Assembly (NCBI GenBank): GCA_963696585.1
Contig: CAVOKW010000031.1
Location: 1 to 64,000, forward strand
DNA from: Parvibaculum sp963696585
Lineage (GTDB): Bacteria; Pseudomonadota; Alphaproteobacteria; Parvibaculales; Parvibaculaceae
Length of the DNA stretch: 64,000 nucleotides
Reading direction: 5' to 3'
Position 1 is the stretch's first letter. Each line of letters begins with the position of its first letter. Position numbers and translations under genes: made by a program. The notes beneath the pieces were generated by a model. It was not told the origin of the DNA and did no database searches. It worked only from the letters and a program-made list of their open reading frames with translations. This document shows positions 19,580 to 28,074 of the stretch, one piece after another.

Positions 19580-20407
19580 TCAGGACCCAAGTTCGCGGGC
19601 GCGATCCCGCGCCGCATGGGTGGCGCGTCGCATCAACACGGACAAACCGCCCTCGCCCATCAGCACATCCAGCGCCGCAGCCGTCGTGCCGCCGGGCGAC
19701 GTCACATTCTTTCGCAATGTCGCCGCTTCGTCGGCAAACTGGGCGAGCATTTCGCCAGAGCCACTCACCGTGGCGCGGGCGAGCCGCATCGCCAGCTCAG
19801 GCTCAAGCCCGAGCGCTTCGCCCGACGCCGCCAGACATTCCACGAGATAAAAAACATAGGCCGGGCCGCTGCCCGAAATCGCCGTCACCGCATCAATCAG
19901 CGGTTCGCTTTCCACCCAGTCAACATCGCCTACAGCGGCAAGCAGATTACCCGCCATCGCCTTTTGCGCGGCGGTGACGAGCGGATTGGCGCAAGCCACC
20001 GTGATGCCACGCCCAATCGCGGCCGGCGTGTTCGGCATGGCGCGCACGGCATGAACATCAGCGCCGAGCAATTCCTTCAGCCGTTGCAGGCTCGTGCCCG
20101 CCGCAATCGAGAGGAAAAGTGTTTCCGGCACCACGAGCATTTGCAGCTCAGGCAGCACAGCTTCCATGAGCTGCGGTTTGACCGCGAGCAACACGACACC
20201 CGGTGTCAGCCGCGCGAGATCACGGATCGAAGTGTTGAGGGCGATGCCGCGCTCGGCAATCAAGCGGGCGACATCTTCGCCGGGCTGGGGATCGCGCAAT
20301 TGCACCATGGCGGGTGCCAGCCCCTTGCCGAGCCAGCCCGCAAGCAGCGCACCGCCCATTTTGCCCGCACCAACCAACAGCAGCGGACGCTCGATTGCGA
20401 TTGTCAT
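19580..20407 (-). CDS. proC: Pyrroline-5-carboxylate reductase
   Basis: ProC reduces pyrroline-5-carboxylate to proline with NAD(P)H. The 275-residue protein opens with a Rossmann motif (LLLVGAGKMGGALLAGWL) and contains AVKPQLMEAVLP, RAMPNTPAAIGRGIT and, in the dimerising C-terminal domain, the signature SGSGPAYVFYLVECLA followed by LVTSPGGTT-type residues (NVTSPGGTTAAALDVL). Lies downstream of ybjN on the minus strand, an association common in Alphaproteobacteria. Confidence 0.97.
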   Translation of the reverse strand: MTIAIERPLLLVGAGKMGGALLAGWLGKGLAPAMVQLRDPQPGEDVARLIAERGIALNTSIRDLARLTPGVVLLAVKPQLMEAVLPELQMLVVPETLFLSIAAGTSLQRLKELLGADVHAVRAMPNTPAAIGRGITVACANPLVTAAQKAMAGNLLAAVGDVDWVESEPLIDAVTAISGSGPAYVFYLVECLAASGEALGLEPELAMRLARATVSGSGEMLAQFADEAATLRKNVTSPGGTTAAALDVLMGEGGLSVLMRRATHAARDRARELGS

Positions 20408-20474
20408 GTCAGTTCCCCGTCAATGCGGCTGGCTTGATATGCGCCAAGCCTGCATTGCATCAGGCCGGACGGAA

Positions 20475-20981
20475 TCAAGCATGTCCCTGCGTGTCGAACA
20501 TGGCGGCGGCCATGGCCTCTTCTGCGCTTTTACCCGCCCAGAGCACAAACTGGATAGCCGGGAAATAACGCTCGCAGGCCTCAACCGCAAGCCGCAACAG
20601 CGCCTCGCATTGTTCAGGCGTTGCCGCCGCCCCGCCGCAGAGCAGGAGGCTGTTGCGATAGAGCAAAACACCATCCTCCGACCACATGTCGAAATGGCCG
20701 CTCCAGAGCTGTTCATTGGCAAGCGACAGGAGATGGCGAATGACGGAACGCTTTTCCGGCGGCACGCGCACATCCAGCGTGCAGGCAACATGAAGTCCGG
20801 AAAGATCATGGCGCCAGTTGAGTGAAATCTGATGGTCGCGCCACTCGCCCGAAACGCAGATCATCAGCTCATCTTCATGGCTGCGTTCAAAAATCCAGTC
20901 CCGGACGGAAGCGACTTGTTCCAGAAGGTCGAGGGGATTGCCGTCAAATTCTTCGGCTTCAACCAGAAGGGAAGTGGTCAT
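20475..20981 (-). CDS. YbjN domain-containing protein
   Basis: A 168-residue protein of the YbjN family, related in fold to type III secretion chaperones. Seen here: DELMICVSGEWRDHQISLNWRHD followed by LHVACTLDVRVP and ANEQLWSGHFDMWSEDGVLLYRNSLLL, the family's characteristic strand-rich centre, and a C-terminal region ending VLWAGKSAEEAMAAAMFDTQG. YbjN is linked to stress tolerance and motility in enterobacteria; in Alphaproteobacteria its position beside proC is conserved but its role is unknown. Confidence 0.88.
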   Translation of the reverse strand: MTTSLLVEAEEFDGNPLDLLEQVASVRDWIFERSHEDELMICVSGEWRDHQISLNWRHDLSGLHVACTLDVRVPPEKRSVIRHLLSLANEQLWSGHFDMWSEDGVLLYRNSLLLCGGAAATPEQCEALLRLAVEACERYFPAIQFVLWAGKSAEEAMAAAMFDTQGHA

Positions 20982-21179
20982 TCTGCACCCCGATCTTCAT
21001 AAGCCGGCTTGGAGCGTCTGCCCTTTGCCGGGTTTCCCGGACACAATATCTGGTGGGAAATATCACGCTGACCCACAACTTGACCGTGCCTGATCGCATG
21101 AGTCGACGCAACCCAAAACGGGACGCCGCCGGGCCGGTTCCTGTGGGCAATCGGATCAAAGCTGTGGAAAGGTGGCCGC

Positions 21180-21488
21180 TCAGTCTTTCTTTTTTGACCT
21201 GCCGGAGGTCGCTTTGGCCGCAGCCTTCTTTGGCGCAGGGGAAACCCCACCCGCTTCCAGAACCGCAATGCGCGCCTTCAGCGCCTCGTTTTCCTCGCGC
21301 GCCAGCCGCACCATGTCGCGCATGACATCAAACTCCTCGCGCGTCACCAGGTCGAGATCGGCAATCAGCCGCTCAGCCTGCGAACGCATGATGGTTTCAA
21401 CCTCGGTACGCACCCCTTGCGCCGCACCGGCGGCATTGGTGAACATTTTGGCGAGTTCGTCGAGAAAGCGGTTTTGCGTCTGTGTCAT
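21180..21488 (-). CDS. Ubiquinone biosynthesis accessory factor UbiK family (BMFP)
   Basis: A 102-residue protein of the membrane-fusogenic BMFP family, whose E. coli member UbiK assists late ubiquinone hydroxylation steps. It has the family layout: amphipathic helix (FLDELAKMFTNAAGAAQGV), then a coiled coil (LVTREEFDVMRDMVRLAREENEALKARIAVLE, trimerising in homologues), then a lysine/alanine-rich tail (KKAAAKATSGRSKKK). I start it at ATG 21488 with GGAG upstream; the longer frame start is not family-like. Divergent from lgt. Confidence 0.87.
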   Translation of the reverse strand: MTQTQNRFLDELAKMFTNAAGAAQGVRTEVETIMRSQAERLIADLDLVTREEFDVMRDMVRLAREENEALKARIAVLEAGGVSPAPKKAAAKATSGRSKKKD

Positions 21489-21645
21489 GGCCTGTCTCCG
21501 GATCAGGCCAGCACCATAAACGCGATCATGGCGCTTGGCGACCCATCGCTTGCGCGGCAAATCGCGTCACAGCCGCGTAACTTGACAGCAAGGGGCCGGA
21601 AGGCACACTAACGCCCGCTGACGCCCCCTCAGACAACACCGGAAC

Positions 21646-22527
21646 GTGCCGATGCCCTCGACAGGAATACCCTTTCCCGCCATCGATCCGGTCCTGATCC
21701 ATCTCGGGCCCTTTGCCATCCGCTGGTATGCGCTCGCCTATATTGCAGGCCTCGTGCTTGGCTGGCGTTACATCCTGCGCCTCATCAGCCAGTCGCGTCT
21801 CTGGAAAGGCCCCGCGCCGGTCAGTGCAACCGAAATCGACGACGCCCTGCTCTGGGCTGTCTTTGGCGTCATTCTCGGTGGCCGCATCGGCTATGTGCTT
21901 GTCTATGATCCGATGCGCTTCATCGCCCATCCGCTGGAAATTCCCGCCGTCTGGCATGGCGGCATGAGCTTTCACGGCGGCGCCTTCGGCGTGCTGGTCG
22001 CGCTCACCATCTTCTCCTGGCGGCGCGGCATCGTGGCGCTCTCCATGATGGATCTCGCCAGCGCTGCGGCCCCCATCGGCTTGTTCTTTGGCCGCATCGC
22101 CAATTTCATCAATGCCGAACTCTGGGGCCGCGTCACGACGGAGCCCTGGGGCGTGATCTTTCCTGGTGCGGGCGACCAACCGCGCCATCCAAGCCAGCTC
22201 TATGAAGCGGCATTGGAGGGCATTGTCCTGTTCATTGCCCTTCGCCTTCTCACCCATCACACCAGGGCGCTGCAACGTCCCGGCACCATCATGGGCGCTT
22301 TCATTGCGGGCTATGGTTTTGCGCGAACCTTCGTTGAGTTTTTCCGCGAGCCCGACGCCCAGCTCGGCTATCTCTATGGCGGCTGGCTGACCATGGGCAT
22401 GTTGCTTTCATTGCCGATGATCCTTGCTGGTGGCCTTCTCGTCTGGCTGGCCCCGGCATTGCATCAATGGTTCACCCGCATCATGGCAAAATCACCGGCC
22501 AAACAATCAGCAACGCCGAAAAAATAA
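21646..22527 (+). CDS. lgt: Prolipoprotein diacylglyceryl transferase
   Basis: Lgt attaches diacylglycerol to the lipobox cysteine of prolipoproteins in the inner membrane. The roughly 293-residue multi-helix protein contains FAIRWYALAYIAGLVLGW, GGRIGYVLVYD, HGGMSFHGGAFG (with the essential His) and GLFFGRIANFINAELWGR, the Lgt signature, plus HPSQLYEA late in the protein. The frame begins at GTG 21646; ATG 21652 is equally likely. Its stop overlaps the next start (TAATG). Two candidate substrates, lipoproteins at 24.5 and 39.1 kb, are in the window. Confidence 0.97.
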   Translation: MPMPSTGIPFPAIDPVLIHLGPFAIRWYALAYIAGLVLGWRYILRLISQSRLWKGPAPVSATEIDDALLWAVFGVILGGRIGYVLVYDPMRFIAHPLEIPAVWHGGMSFHGGAFGVLVALTIFSWRRGIVALSMMDLASAAAPIGLFFGRIANFINAELWGRVTTEPWGVIFPGAGDQPRHPSQLYEAALEGIVLFIALRLLTHHTRALQRPGTIMGAFIAGYGFARTFVEFFREPDAQLGYLYGGWLTMGMLLSLPMILAGGLLVWLAPALHQWFTRIMAKSPAKQSATPKK

Positions 22528-23615
22528 TGACATCACCGCTTGCGCGCCATATCGCTGGCCTCATTCAGGAAGCCGGCCCGATTTCGCTGTCGCATTACAT
22601 GGCGCTGGCGCTCGGCCATCCCCGCTATGGCTATTACATGACGCGCGATCCGCTGGGTGTGGCAGGCGACTTCACCACCGCGCCTGAAATCAGCCAGATG
22701 TTTGGCGAGCTGATCGGGCTGTGGCTGGCAGACTGCTGGCTCAAGCAAGGTCGCCCGGCCCCCTTTGTGCTGGCCGAACTCGGACCCGGACGCGGCACGC
22801 TGATGAGCGACATCTGGCGCGCGACAAAAGCCGTGCCCGGCATGCATGAAAGCTGCGCGGTGCATTTCGTCGAGACGAGCCCGACGCTGCGCGCCGCGCA
22901 AGCCGCGCTGATGCCGCAAGCTACATGGCATCATTCAATCGAGAGCCTGCCCGCACGCCCGCTTTTCATCGTCGCCAACGAATTTTTCGATGCGCTGCCC
23001 GTCAGCCAGTATCAACGCACGCAAGCCGGCTGGTGCGAATGTCATGTCGCGCTCGCCGAGGATGCGACGCTCGACGAACCACGCTTTACACCTGTGTTGG
23101 CGCCCATGCCGATCGCAAGCGACGCGCTGCTCGCCCCCAGTCTGCGTCAGGCACCCATAGGCGCCATAGCTGAAGTGTCGCCCGCTGCTCGCGCCATCAC
23201 CGAGGAAATCGCCAATCGCCTCGCCGGGCGAGGCGGCGCGGCACTCATCATCGATTATGGTCACGTTCAAAGTGCAGCAGGCGATACGTTTCAGGCCTTG
23301 TGCGGGCATCAGTTTGCCGATCCCTATGAGGCACCGGGCGAAGCCGATCTGACCGTGCATGTTGATTTTCAGGCATTGGCCGAAGCCGCCGCCCGTGGCG
23401 GCGCTGTTGTGCATGGCCCCGTCGAGCAGGGTGCCTTTCTGATGGAGCTTGGCATTGAAATGCGGGCCAGGACGCTGAAGGCCAAGGCGACGCCCGATCA
23501 AGCCGCCGACATAGACGCCGCGCTGACAAGGTTGACCGATCGGCAAGAGATGGGCAGCCTGTTCAAGGTGCTGGGGCTGACCCCGCGCGGTGTCGCAACG
23601 CCGCCGGGATTATGA
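22527..23615 (+). CDS. SAM-dependent methyltransferase, MidA/NDUFAF7 family
   Basis: A 362-residue class I methyltransferase. In eukaryotes NDUFAF7 methylates an arginine of the complex I 49-kDa subunit; bacterial members may act on NuoD. Seen here: GYYMTRDPLGVAGDFTTAPEISQMFGELIG, LAELGPGRGTLMSDI (SAM-binding), FIVANEFFDALPV and LIIDYGH, all hallmarks of the family. The start overlaps the lgt stop, and pgeF follows after 18 bases; lgt-midA-pgeF is a recurring alphaproteobacterial set. Substrate is inferred only from homology. Confidence 0.92.
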   Translation: MTSPLARHIAGLIQEAGPISLSHYMALALGHPRYGYYMTRDPLGVAGDFTTAPEISQMFGELIGLWLADCWLKQGRPAPFVLAELGPGRGTLMSDIWRATKAVPGMHESCAVHFVETSPTLRAAQAALMPQATWHHSIESLPARPLFIVANEFFDALPVSQYQRTQAGWCECHVALAEDATLDEPRFTPVLAPMPIASDALLAPSLRQAPIGAIAEVSPAARAITEEIANRLAGRGGAALIIDYGHVQSAAGDTFQALCGHQFADPYEAPGEADLTVHVDFQALAEAAARGGAVVHGPVEQGAFLMELGIEMRARTLKAKATPDQAADIDAALTRLTDRQEMGSLFKVLGLTPRGVATPPGL

Positions 23616-23633
23616 CAACCGAAAGGAAAGCCC

Positions 23634-24407
23634 ATGTTGAGTGCAAAGCCCCTTGGCGTTCTTTCCCATATCCGGCACGGCTTCTTCACCCGCGCGGGCG
23701 GCGTGTCGAAAGGCATTTATGCATCGAAAAATTGCGGCTATGGCTCGCAGGATGATCGCGAAGCCGTGCGCGAAAACCGCGCCCGCATTGCAACGGCCCT
23801 GAGCGTGGAACCGGAAAAACTGCTGACCGTCCATCAGGTGCATAGCCCCGATGTCGTGATCACGGATACCGTCTGGACGCCTGAAACAGCGCCACAGGCT
23901 GATGCCATGGTCACGGCAACGCCCGGCATCGCGCTCGGTATCCTGACAGCCGATTGCGTGCCGGTTCTCTTTGCCGACGCGCAAGCCCGCGTCATCGGCG
24001 CCGCTCATGCCGGCTGGAAAGGGGCGCTGACCGGCGTGCTCGAAGCAACGATCGACGCCATGCAATCGCTCGGCGCGGCACGCAGCAATATTGTCGCGGC
24101 CATCGGGCCCTGCATTTCAAAATCAGCCTATGAAGTCGGCCCGGAGTTTCATGCCCGCCTGATCGCGCAATCGCCCCGAAACGCGACATGGTTTGAACCC
24201 TCGACCCGCGAAGATCATTTCATGTTTGATCTGCCGGGTTATGCACAATCACGACTGGAGGCCGCTGGCATCGGCATTGTCAGCCAGCTTGGCCATTGCA
24301 CCTATGCCGATGAGAAGCGGTTTTTCTCATTTCGGCGCACAACGCATCGGCAGGAAAGCGATTATGGTCGCCAGCTTTCAGCCATCACGCTGGGCCATGT
24401 CGACTAG
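23634..24407 (+). CDS. pgeF: Peptidoglycan editing factor / YfiH-type multicopper-like domain
   Basis: A 257-residue YfiH/YlmD-family protein (laccase domain). Metal-site residues are in VHQVHS, LTADCVPV and HAGWKG, with further motif IGPCISKSAYEVG and CTYADEKRFFSFRR near the end. Members have purine nucleoside phosphorylase/adenosine deaminase activity, and E. coli PgeF removes mis-incorporated residues from muropeptide precursors. Ribosome-binding site GAAAGGA precedes ATG 23634. Third gene after lgt and midA, likely one transcript. Confidence 0.93.
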   Translation: MLSAKPLGVLSHIRHGFFTRAGGVSKGIYASKNCGYGSQDDREAVRENRARIATALSVEPEKLLTVHQVHSPDVVITDTVWTPETAPQADAMVTATPGIALGILTADCVPVLFADAQARVIGAAHAGWKGALTGVLEATIDAMQSLGAARSNIVAAIGPCISKSAYEVGPEFHARLIAQSPRNATWFEPSTREDHFMFDLPGYAQSRLEAAGIGIVSQLGHCTYADEKRFFSFRRTTHRQESDYGRQLSAITLGHVD

Positions 24408-24464
24408 GACACACATAGTCTGGGGGGTAATGGCGCGAATCACACTAAACTGCATCTCTCCATT

Positions 24465-25529
24465 TTGAATGCAGGATTGCCAGTGCAGCCAACGCCCCCG
24501 ACCAGCGACAAAGACGCTGCCTATCGCCTTATCCGGCAACGGGTCAGGGCGCGGCATGCCCGCATCGCCATGGCGCTTGGCATTTTCGCGCTGACCGCCT
24601 GCGCCGATGATGCCGGCCCCGCGCAAAAGGCGCGGTCTGAAAAACCCGCCATGACCGATATGGCCGAACTGACGGGTCAGGGTTTCATCATTTCCAGAAT
24701 TGAAGGCCTGCCGCCGGAAGAAACCACAACCTTGACGGAATTGCTCTGGCAGGAAGCAGCCAATCGTCATTTGCCGATCCATGCCAAGGACGGTCCAGCC
24801 TTCCGGATCCATGGCGCGGTCGGGGCTGGCCCCAATGCCATGGGCATTTATGTTGTCACCATCATTGACGTGAGTGACATCAAGGGGAACCGCCTCTATC
24901 GCTTCACGAATGAAAGCGTGCTGCCGGAAACCGCTGCCTGGTCGGCAACCGATCCCTGGGCGTCGATCACGAAGGATGATCTGCGCCTCATCGCGCAAAA
25001 TGCCGCGGGCAAACTCGCCAAATGGTATGAGGCGCGCCAGCGCGGCGCCACCCCCCTGCTGGCATCAGCAACATCACTGCCCGCCAGCGACCCTGATGCT
25101 GATGTGATCACCGGCAGCATCGACCCCTCTGCGGACACCCCCCGCGCACCGATTGATGCGCCGATGAGCATCAGAAGCGCCATGCCCTATACGGTCGAGG
25201 TCAGCCCCGCGCCGGGCGATGGCGACCGCGCCCTCGCCGCAGCGCTGGAAGAAGCCCTGGCAAGGCGCCTGAAACCTGACACCATCGTCTCCCCCCTGCG
25301 CCTCACAGGCGAGGTGACAACCGCCTCGCGCAGCGATGGCCGTACCGATATCTCGATCTCATGGCGGGTGACAACGCTTCAGGGCGAGCTTCTGGGCACC
25401 ATTACCCAGACCAATGCCATGAATCCGGACCGCATTGCCGGGCGCTGGGGCAATGTGGCGACCGACGCTGCTGAAAGCGCGGCGGATGGACTTGTGGCAC
25501 TGATGTCACCCGCCTCAAGCAGAAGCTGA
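24465..25529 (+). CDS. Putative lipoprotein of unknown function
   Basis: About 354 residues from TTG 24465 with a lipobox LTAC (Cys46) preceded by an arginine-rich segment and hydrophobic MALGIFAL, so it is probably secreted and lipidated. A shorter start (GTG 24483, or the ATG giving MALGIFALTAC) would fit a normal signal peptide better. After the Cys come two similar alpha/beta-looking segments (residues about 60-180 and 235-350) joined by an Ala/Pro/Asp-rich linker. The second ends with ISWRVTTLQGELLGTITQTN. I recognise no named domain. It follows pgeF and precedes prs by 135 bases. Confidence 0.7.
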   Translation: MNAGLPVQPTPPTSDKDAAYRLIRQRVRARHARIAMALGIFALTACADDAGPAQKARSEKPAMTDMAELTGQGFIISRIEGLPPEETTTLTELLWQEAANRHLPIHAKDGPAFRIHGAVGAGPNAMGIYVVTIIDVSDIKGNRLYRFTNESVLPETAAWSATDPWASITKDDLRLIAQNAAGKLAKWYEARQRGATPLLASATSLPASDPDADVITGSIDPSADTPRAPIDAPMSIRSAMPYTVEVSPAPGDGDRALAAALEEALARRLKPDTIVSPLRLTGEVTTASRSDGRTDISISWRVTTLQGELLGTITQTNAMNPDRIAGRWGNVATDAAESAADGLVALMSPASSRS

Positions 25530-25664
25530 GTTTGAAGGTTTACAGGCTGGGGGGCGCTTGTTACAACGCCCTCGCGCCGTCACGAGAGCGTCATTTCCGG
25601 CAGGGGCGCAGGACGTGACGGACGGAGTGATTGTGCCGCCTAGCGGCTTTCGGGGGACGTCAGC

Positions 25665-26600
25665 ATGAAACTGGTGGCAGGTAATTCGAACCGCGCGCTG
25701 GCCGAGGCGGTTGCCGCCTATCTCAATCTGCCATTGACCAAATCCGTCGTCCGGCGCTTTGCCGACATGGAGGTCTTTGTCGAGATTCAGGAAAATGTGC
25801 GCGGCGAGGACGTTTTCGTCATCCAGTCCACCTCCTACCCCGCCAATGACCACCTGATGGAATTGCTGATCATCATGGATGCGCTCAAGCGCGCCTCGGC
25901 GCGCCGCATCACGGCCGTGATTCCCTATTTCGGCTATGCCCGTCAGGACCGCAAACCCTCGGCCCGCACCCCCATTTCGGCCAAGCTCGTCGCCAATCTC
26001 GTGACCACGGCAGGCGCCGACCGCGTGCTCACCGTGGACCTTCATGCCGGTCAGATTCAGGGCTTTTTCGACATCCCGACCGACAATCTCTTTGCCGCGC
26101 CGGTGCTGACCAACGACATTCAGAGCCATTACAAGACCGGCGAAAACCTGATGGTTGTCTCGCCCGACGTGGGCGGCGTGGTGCGCGCCCGCGCCATCGC
26201 CAAGCGCATCGGCGCTGACCTCGCCATCGTCGACAAGCGCCGCGAGCGCGCGGGCGAATCCGAAGTCATGAACATCATCGGCGATGTCAAAGGCCGCTCC
26301 TGCATCCTCGTTGATGACATCGTCGACTCGGCCGGCACGCTCTGCAACGCCGCCGAAGCCCTGCTCAAGCAGGGCGCGACGGAAGTGTCGGCCTATGTCA
26401 GCCATGGCGTCTTGTCTGGCGGCGCTGTTGCCCGCGTCACGGCTTCGCAGCTCAAGGAACTTGTCATCACGGATTCGATCCAGCCGACCGAGGCCGTCCG
26501 CGTCAGCCGCAATATCCGCGTTGTCACCATCGCCCCGCTGATCGGCGAGGCCATGCTGCGCACCGCCGAAGAACGCTCGGTTTCGAGCCTTTTCGACTGA
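25665..26600 (+). CDS. prs: Ribose-phosphate pyrophosphokinase (PRPP synthetase)
   Basis: Prs makes PRPP from ribose-5-phosphate and ATP for nucleotide, His and Trp synthesis. The 311-residue protein has the class I features: FADMEVFVEIQENVRGEDVF, IPYFGYARQDRK, VVSPDVGGVVRARAIAKR and the PRPP-binding loop LVDDIVDSAGTLCNAAEAL. GGGGACGTCAGC lies before the ATG. apt at 31.2 kb uses its product. A short hairpin 36 bases after the stop may end the transcript. Confidence 0.98.
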   Translation: MKLVAGNSNRALAEAVAAYLNLPLTKSVVRRFADMEVFVEIQENVRGEDVFVIQSTSYPANDHLMELLIIMDALKRASARRITAVIPYFGYARQDRKPSARTPISAKLVANLVTTAGADRVLTVDLHAGQIQGFFDIPTDNLFAAPVLTNDIQSHYKTGENLMVVSPDVGGVVRARAIAKRIGADLAIVDKRRERAGESEVMNIIGDVKGRSCILVDDIVDSAGTLCNAAEALLKQGATEVSAYVSHGVLSGGAVARVTASQLKELVITDSIQPTEAVRVSRNIRVVTIAPLIGEAMLRTAEERSVSSLFD

Positions 26601-26635
26601 TTTTCTGATTTTCGCGACCTCATTGGCGCTTTTCG

Positions 26636-26663
26636 GGCCGGATTCAGCTCCGGCTTGAGTTTT
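26636..26663 (+). terminator. Possible terminator after prs
   Basis: GCCGGA (26637-26642) pairs with TCCGGC (26649-26654) around a 6-base loop, with a G-T pair at the base, then TTGAGTTTT. The stem is short and the T tract interrupted, so only moderate support. Confidence 0.45.
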
Positions 26664-26710
26664 CCGCCTCCCTTCGCTATAAACCGCCTCAATCGCGCGT
26701 CCACACCCCT

Positions 26711-26776
26711 GGAGGAAACGTGCGAACAAGGCCCATGGGGCATTCCCGGGGCCATTTTTATTGGAGAATCAAAGCC
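26711..26776 (+). promoter_or_regulatory. rplY 5' leader with alternative start and T-tailed hairpin
   Basis: GGAGG at 26711-26715 is four bases before an in-frame GTG (26720) that would add 19 residues to L25. Between that GTG and the usual ATG a hairpin can form: GGCCC (26730-26734) with GGGCC (26749-26753) and an inner GGG/CCC, followed by ATTTTTATT. The leader could be an attenuator-like structure or a short upstream start; see findings. Confidence 0.35.
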
Positions 26777-27409
26777 ATGGCCGAGTCCATCACACTCAAG
26801 GCCGAGGCGCGCACGAAGAGCAGCAAGGGGGCTGTTCGTTCGATCCGCACTTCGGGCCGGGTACCCGCCGTCATTTATGGTGACAAGCAGTCGCCAGAAC
26901 TGATCAGCATCAATTACAAGGAAGTTCACGCCCTTTACATGAAGGGCACCTTCCTCAGCCACACGCTCGATATCGAGATTGGCGGCAAGAAGGAACATGT
27001 GATCCCGCGCGACATCCAGTTCGAACCGGTTCGCGACTTCATCATCCATGTCGATTTCCTGCGTCTGGGCAAGAACGCCACCGTGACCGTCGAAGTGCCC
27101 GTGCATTTCCACAATCACGAAGCCTCGCCCGGCATCAAGGCTGGCGGCGTTCTCAACATCGTGCGCCACGAAGTCGAACTTGTCTGCCCGGCAGACCACA
27201 TCCCCGAGCAGATCGATGTCGATCTCACCGGCTTCGAAATGGGCGCCTCGATCCATATTTCGGCTGTGAAGCTCGCCAAGGACGTGAAGCCCGTCATCAG
27301 CGATCGTGACTTCACCATCGCGACGATCTCGGCGCCTGCCGCCGTTGTCTCGGCTGAAAATGAAGCGGCGGCCGCCCCTGCCGCAGCCCCTGCCGACAAA
27401 AAGGCCTGA
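26777..27409 (+). CDS. rplY: Large ribosomal subunit protein bL25 (CTC form)
   Basis: bL25 binds 5S rRNA. The 210-residue long (general stress protein CTC) form is present: the L25 domain (LKAEARTKSSKGAVRSIRTSGRVPAVIYG, spanning the first 30 residues in pieces) and a C-terminal TL5-type beta domain (DIQFEPVRDFIIHVDFLR, VPVHFHNHEASPGIKAGG), then an Ala-rich tail. Start ATG 26777 gives the usual MAES N-terminus and has GGAG ten bases upstream. pth follows after 26 bases and ychF after that, a widespread order. Confidence 0.96.
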   Translation: MAESITLKAEARTKSSKGAVRSIRTSGRVPAVIYGDKQSPELISINYKEVHALYMKGTFLSHTLDIEIGGKKEHVIPRDIQFEPVRDFIIHVDFLRLGKNATVTVEVPVHFHNHEASPGIKAGGVLNIVRHEVELVCPADHIPEQIDVDLTGFEMGASIHISAVKLAKDVKPVISDRDFTIATISAPAAVVSAENEAAAAPAAAPADKKA

Positions 27410-27435
27410 TGCCTTTCGTCTGAGGAGTTCGCGCA

Positions 27436-28071
27436 ATGATCCTCATGGTTGGCCTCGGCAATCCGGGCGCCAAATATGCGCACAACCGGCACAATGTCGG
27501 ATTCATGGCGGTGGACGCGATTGTCCGCCGCCATTCCTTTTCCCCGCCCCGCGCCCGCTTTCAGGGCATCGCCTGTGACGGCGTACTGGCGGGCGAAAAG
27601 ATCATCGCGCTGTTCCCCGGCACCTATATGAATGAGTCAGGCCGCGCTGTTGGCGAGGCGATGCGCTTTTTCAAACTGGAACCCAAAGACGTCATCGTCT
27701 TTTACGACGAACTGGATCTCGCGCCCGGCAAGATCCGCGTCCGCACCGGCGGTGGCGCGGCGGGACATAATGGCATCCGCTCGATCACGGCGCATATTGG
27801 CGAGGCCTATCGCCGCGTGCGTATCGGCATCGGCCATCCCGGCATGAAAGAAGCCGTGACCGGCCATGTGCTCGGCGATTTCAGCAAGGCCGATCAGGAA
27901 TGGCTCGTGCCATTGCTCGATGCGATTGCCGATGCTGCGCCGCTGATCGGCGAAGGCAAGGACGAGGGCTTTGCCACCAAGGTGCATCTCCTGACCAATC
28001 CGGCACCGGTCAAAAAATTCACGGGGGCAACCCCGAAAACCAAACCAACCAACGACAGTGAAGAGAGCTAG
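27436..28071 (+). CDS. pth: Peptidyl-tRNA hydrolase
   Basis: Pth frees tRNA from peptidyl-tRNA dropped by ribosomes. The 211-residue protein has GLGNPGAKYAHNRHNVGFM with the catalytic His in NRHNVGF, GTYMNESGRAVGEAM, FYDELDLAPGKIRVR and GGGAAGHNGIRSI, the family signatures. A GAGGAG-type site (TGAGGAG) precedes ATG 27436. The last 20 residues are a Lys/Thr/Pro-rich tail. Three bases separate its stop from ychF. Confidence 0.97.
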   Translation: MILMVGLGNPGAKYAHNRHNVGFMAVDAIVRRHSFSPPRARFQGIACDGVLAGEKIIALFPGTYMNESGRAVGEAMRFFKLEPKDVIVFYDELDLAPGKIRVRTGGGAAGHNGIRSITAHIGEAYRRVRIGIGHPGMKEAVTGHVLGDFSKADQEWLVPLLDAIADAAPLIGEGKDEGFATKVHLLTNPAPVKKFTGATPKTKPTNDSEES

Positions 28072-28074
28072 GTC

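Noticed and set aside
25515..26729. 404-codon minus-strand ORF over prs
   Set aside because: Antisense shadow of a certain PRPP synthetase gene; low-complexity composition and no motif.
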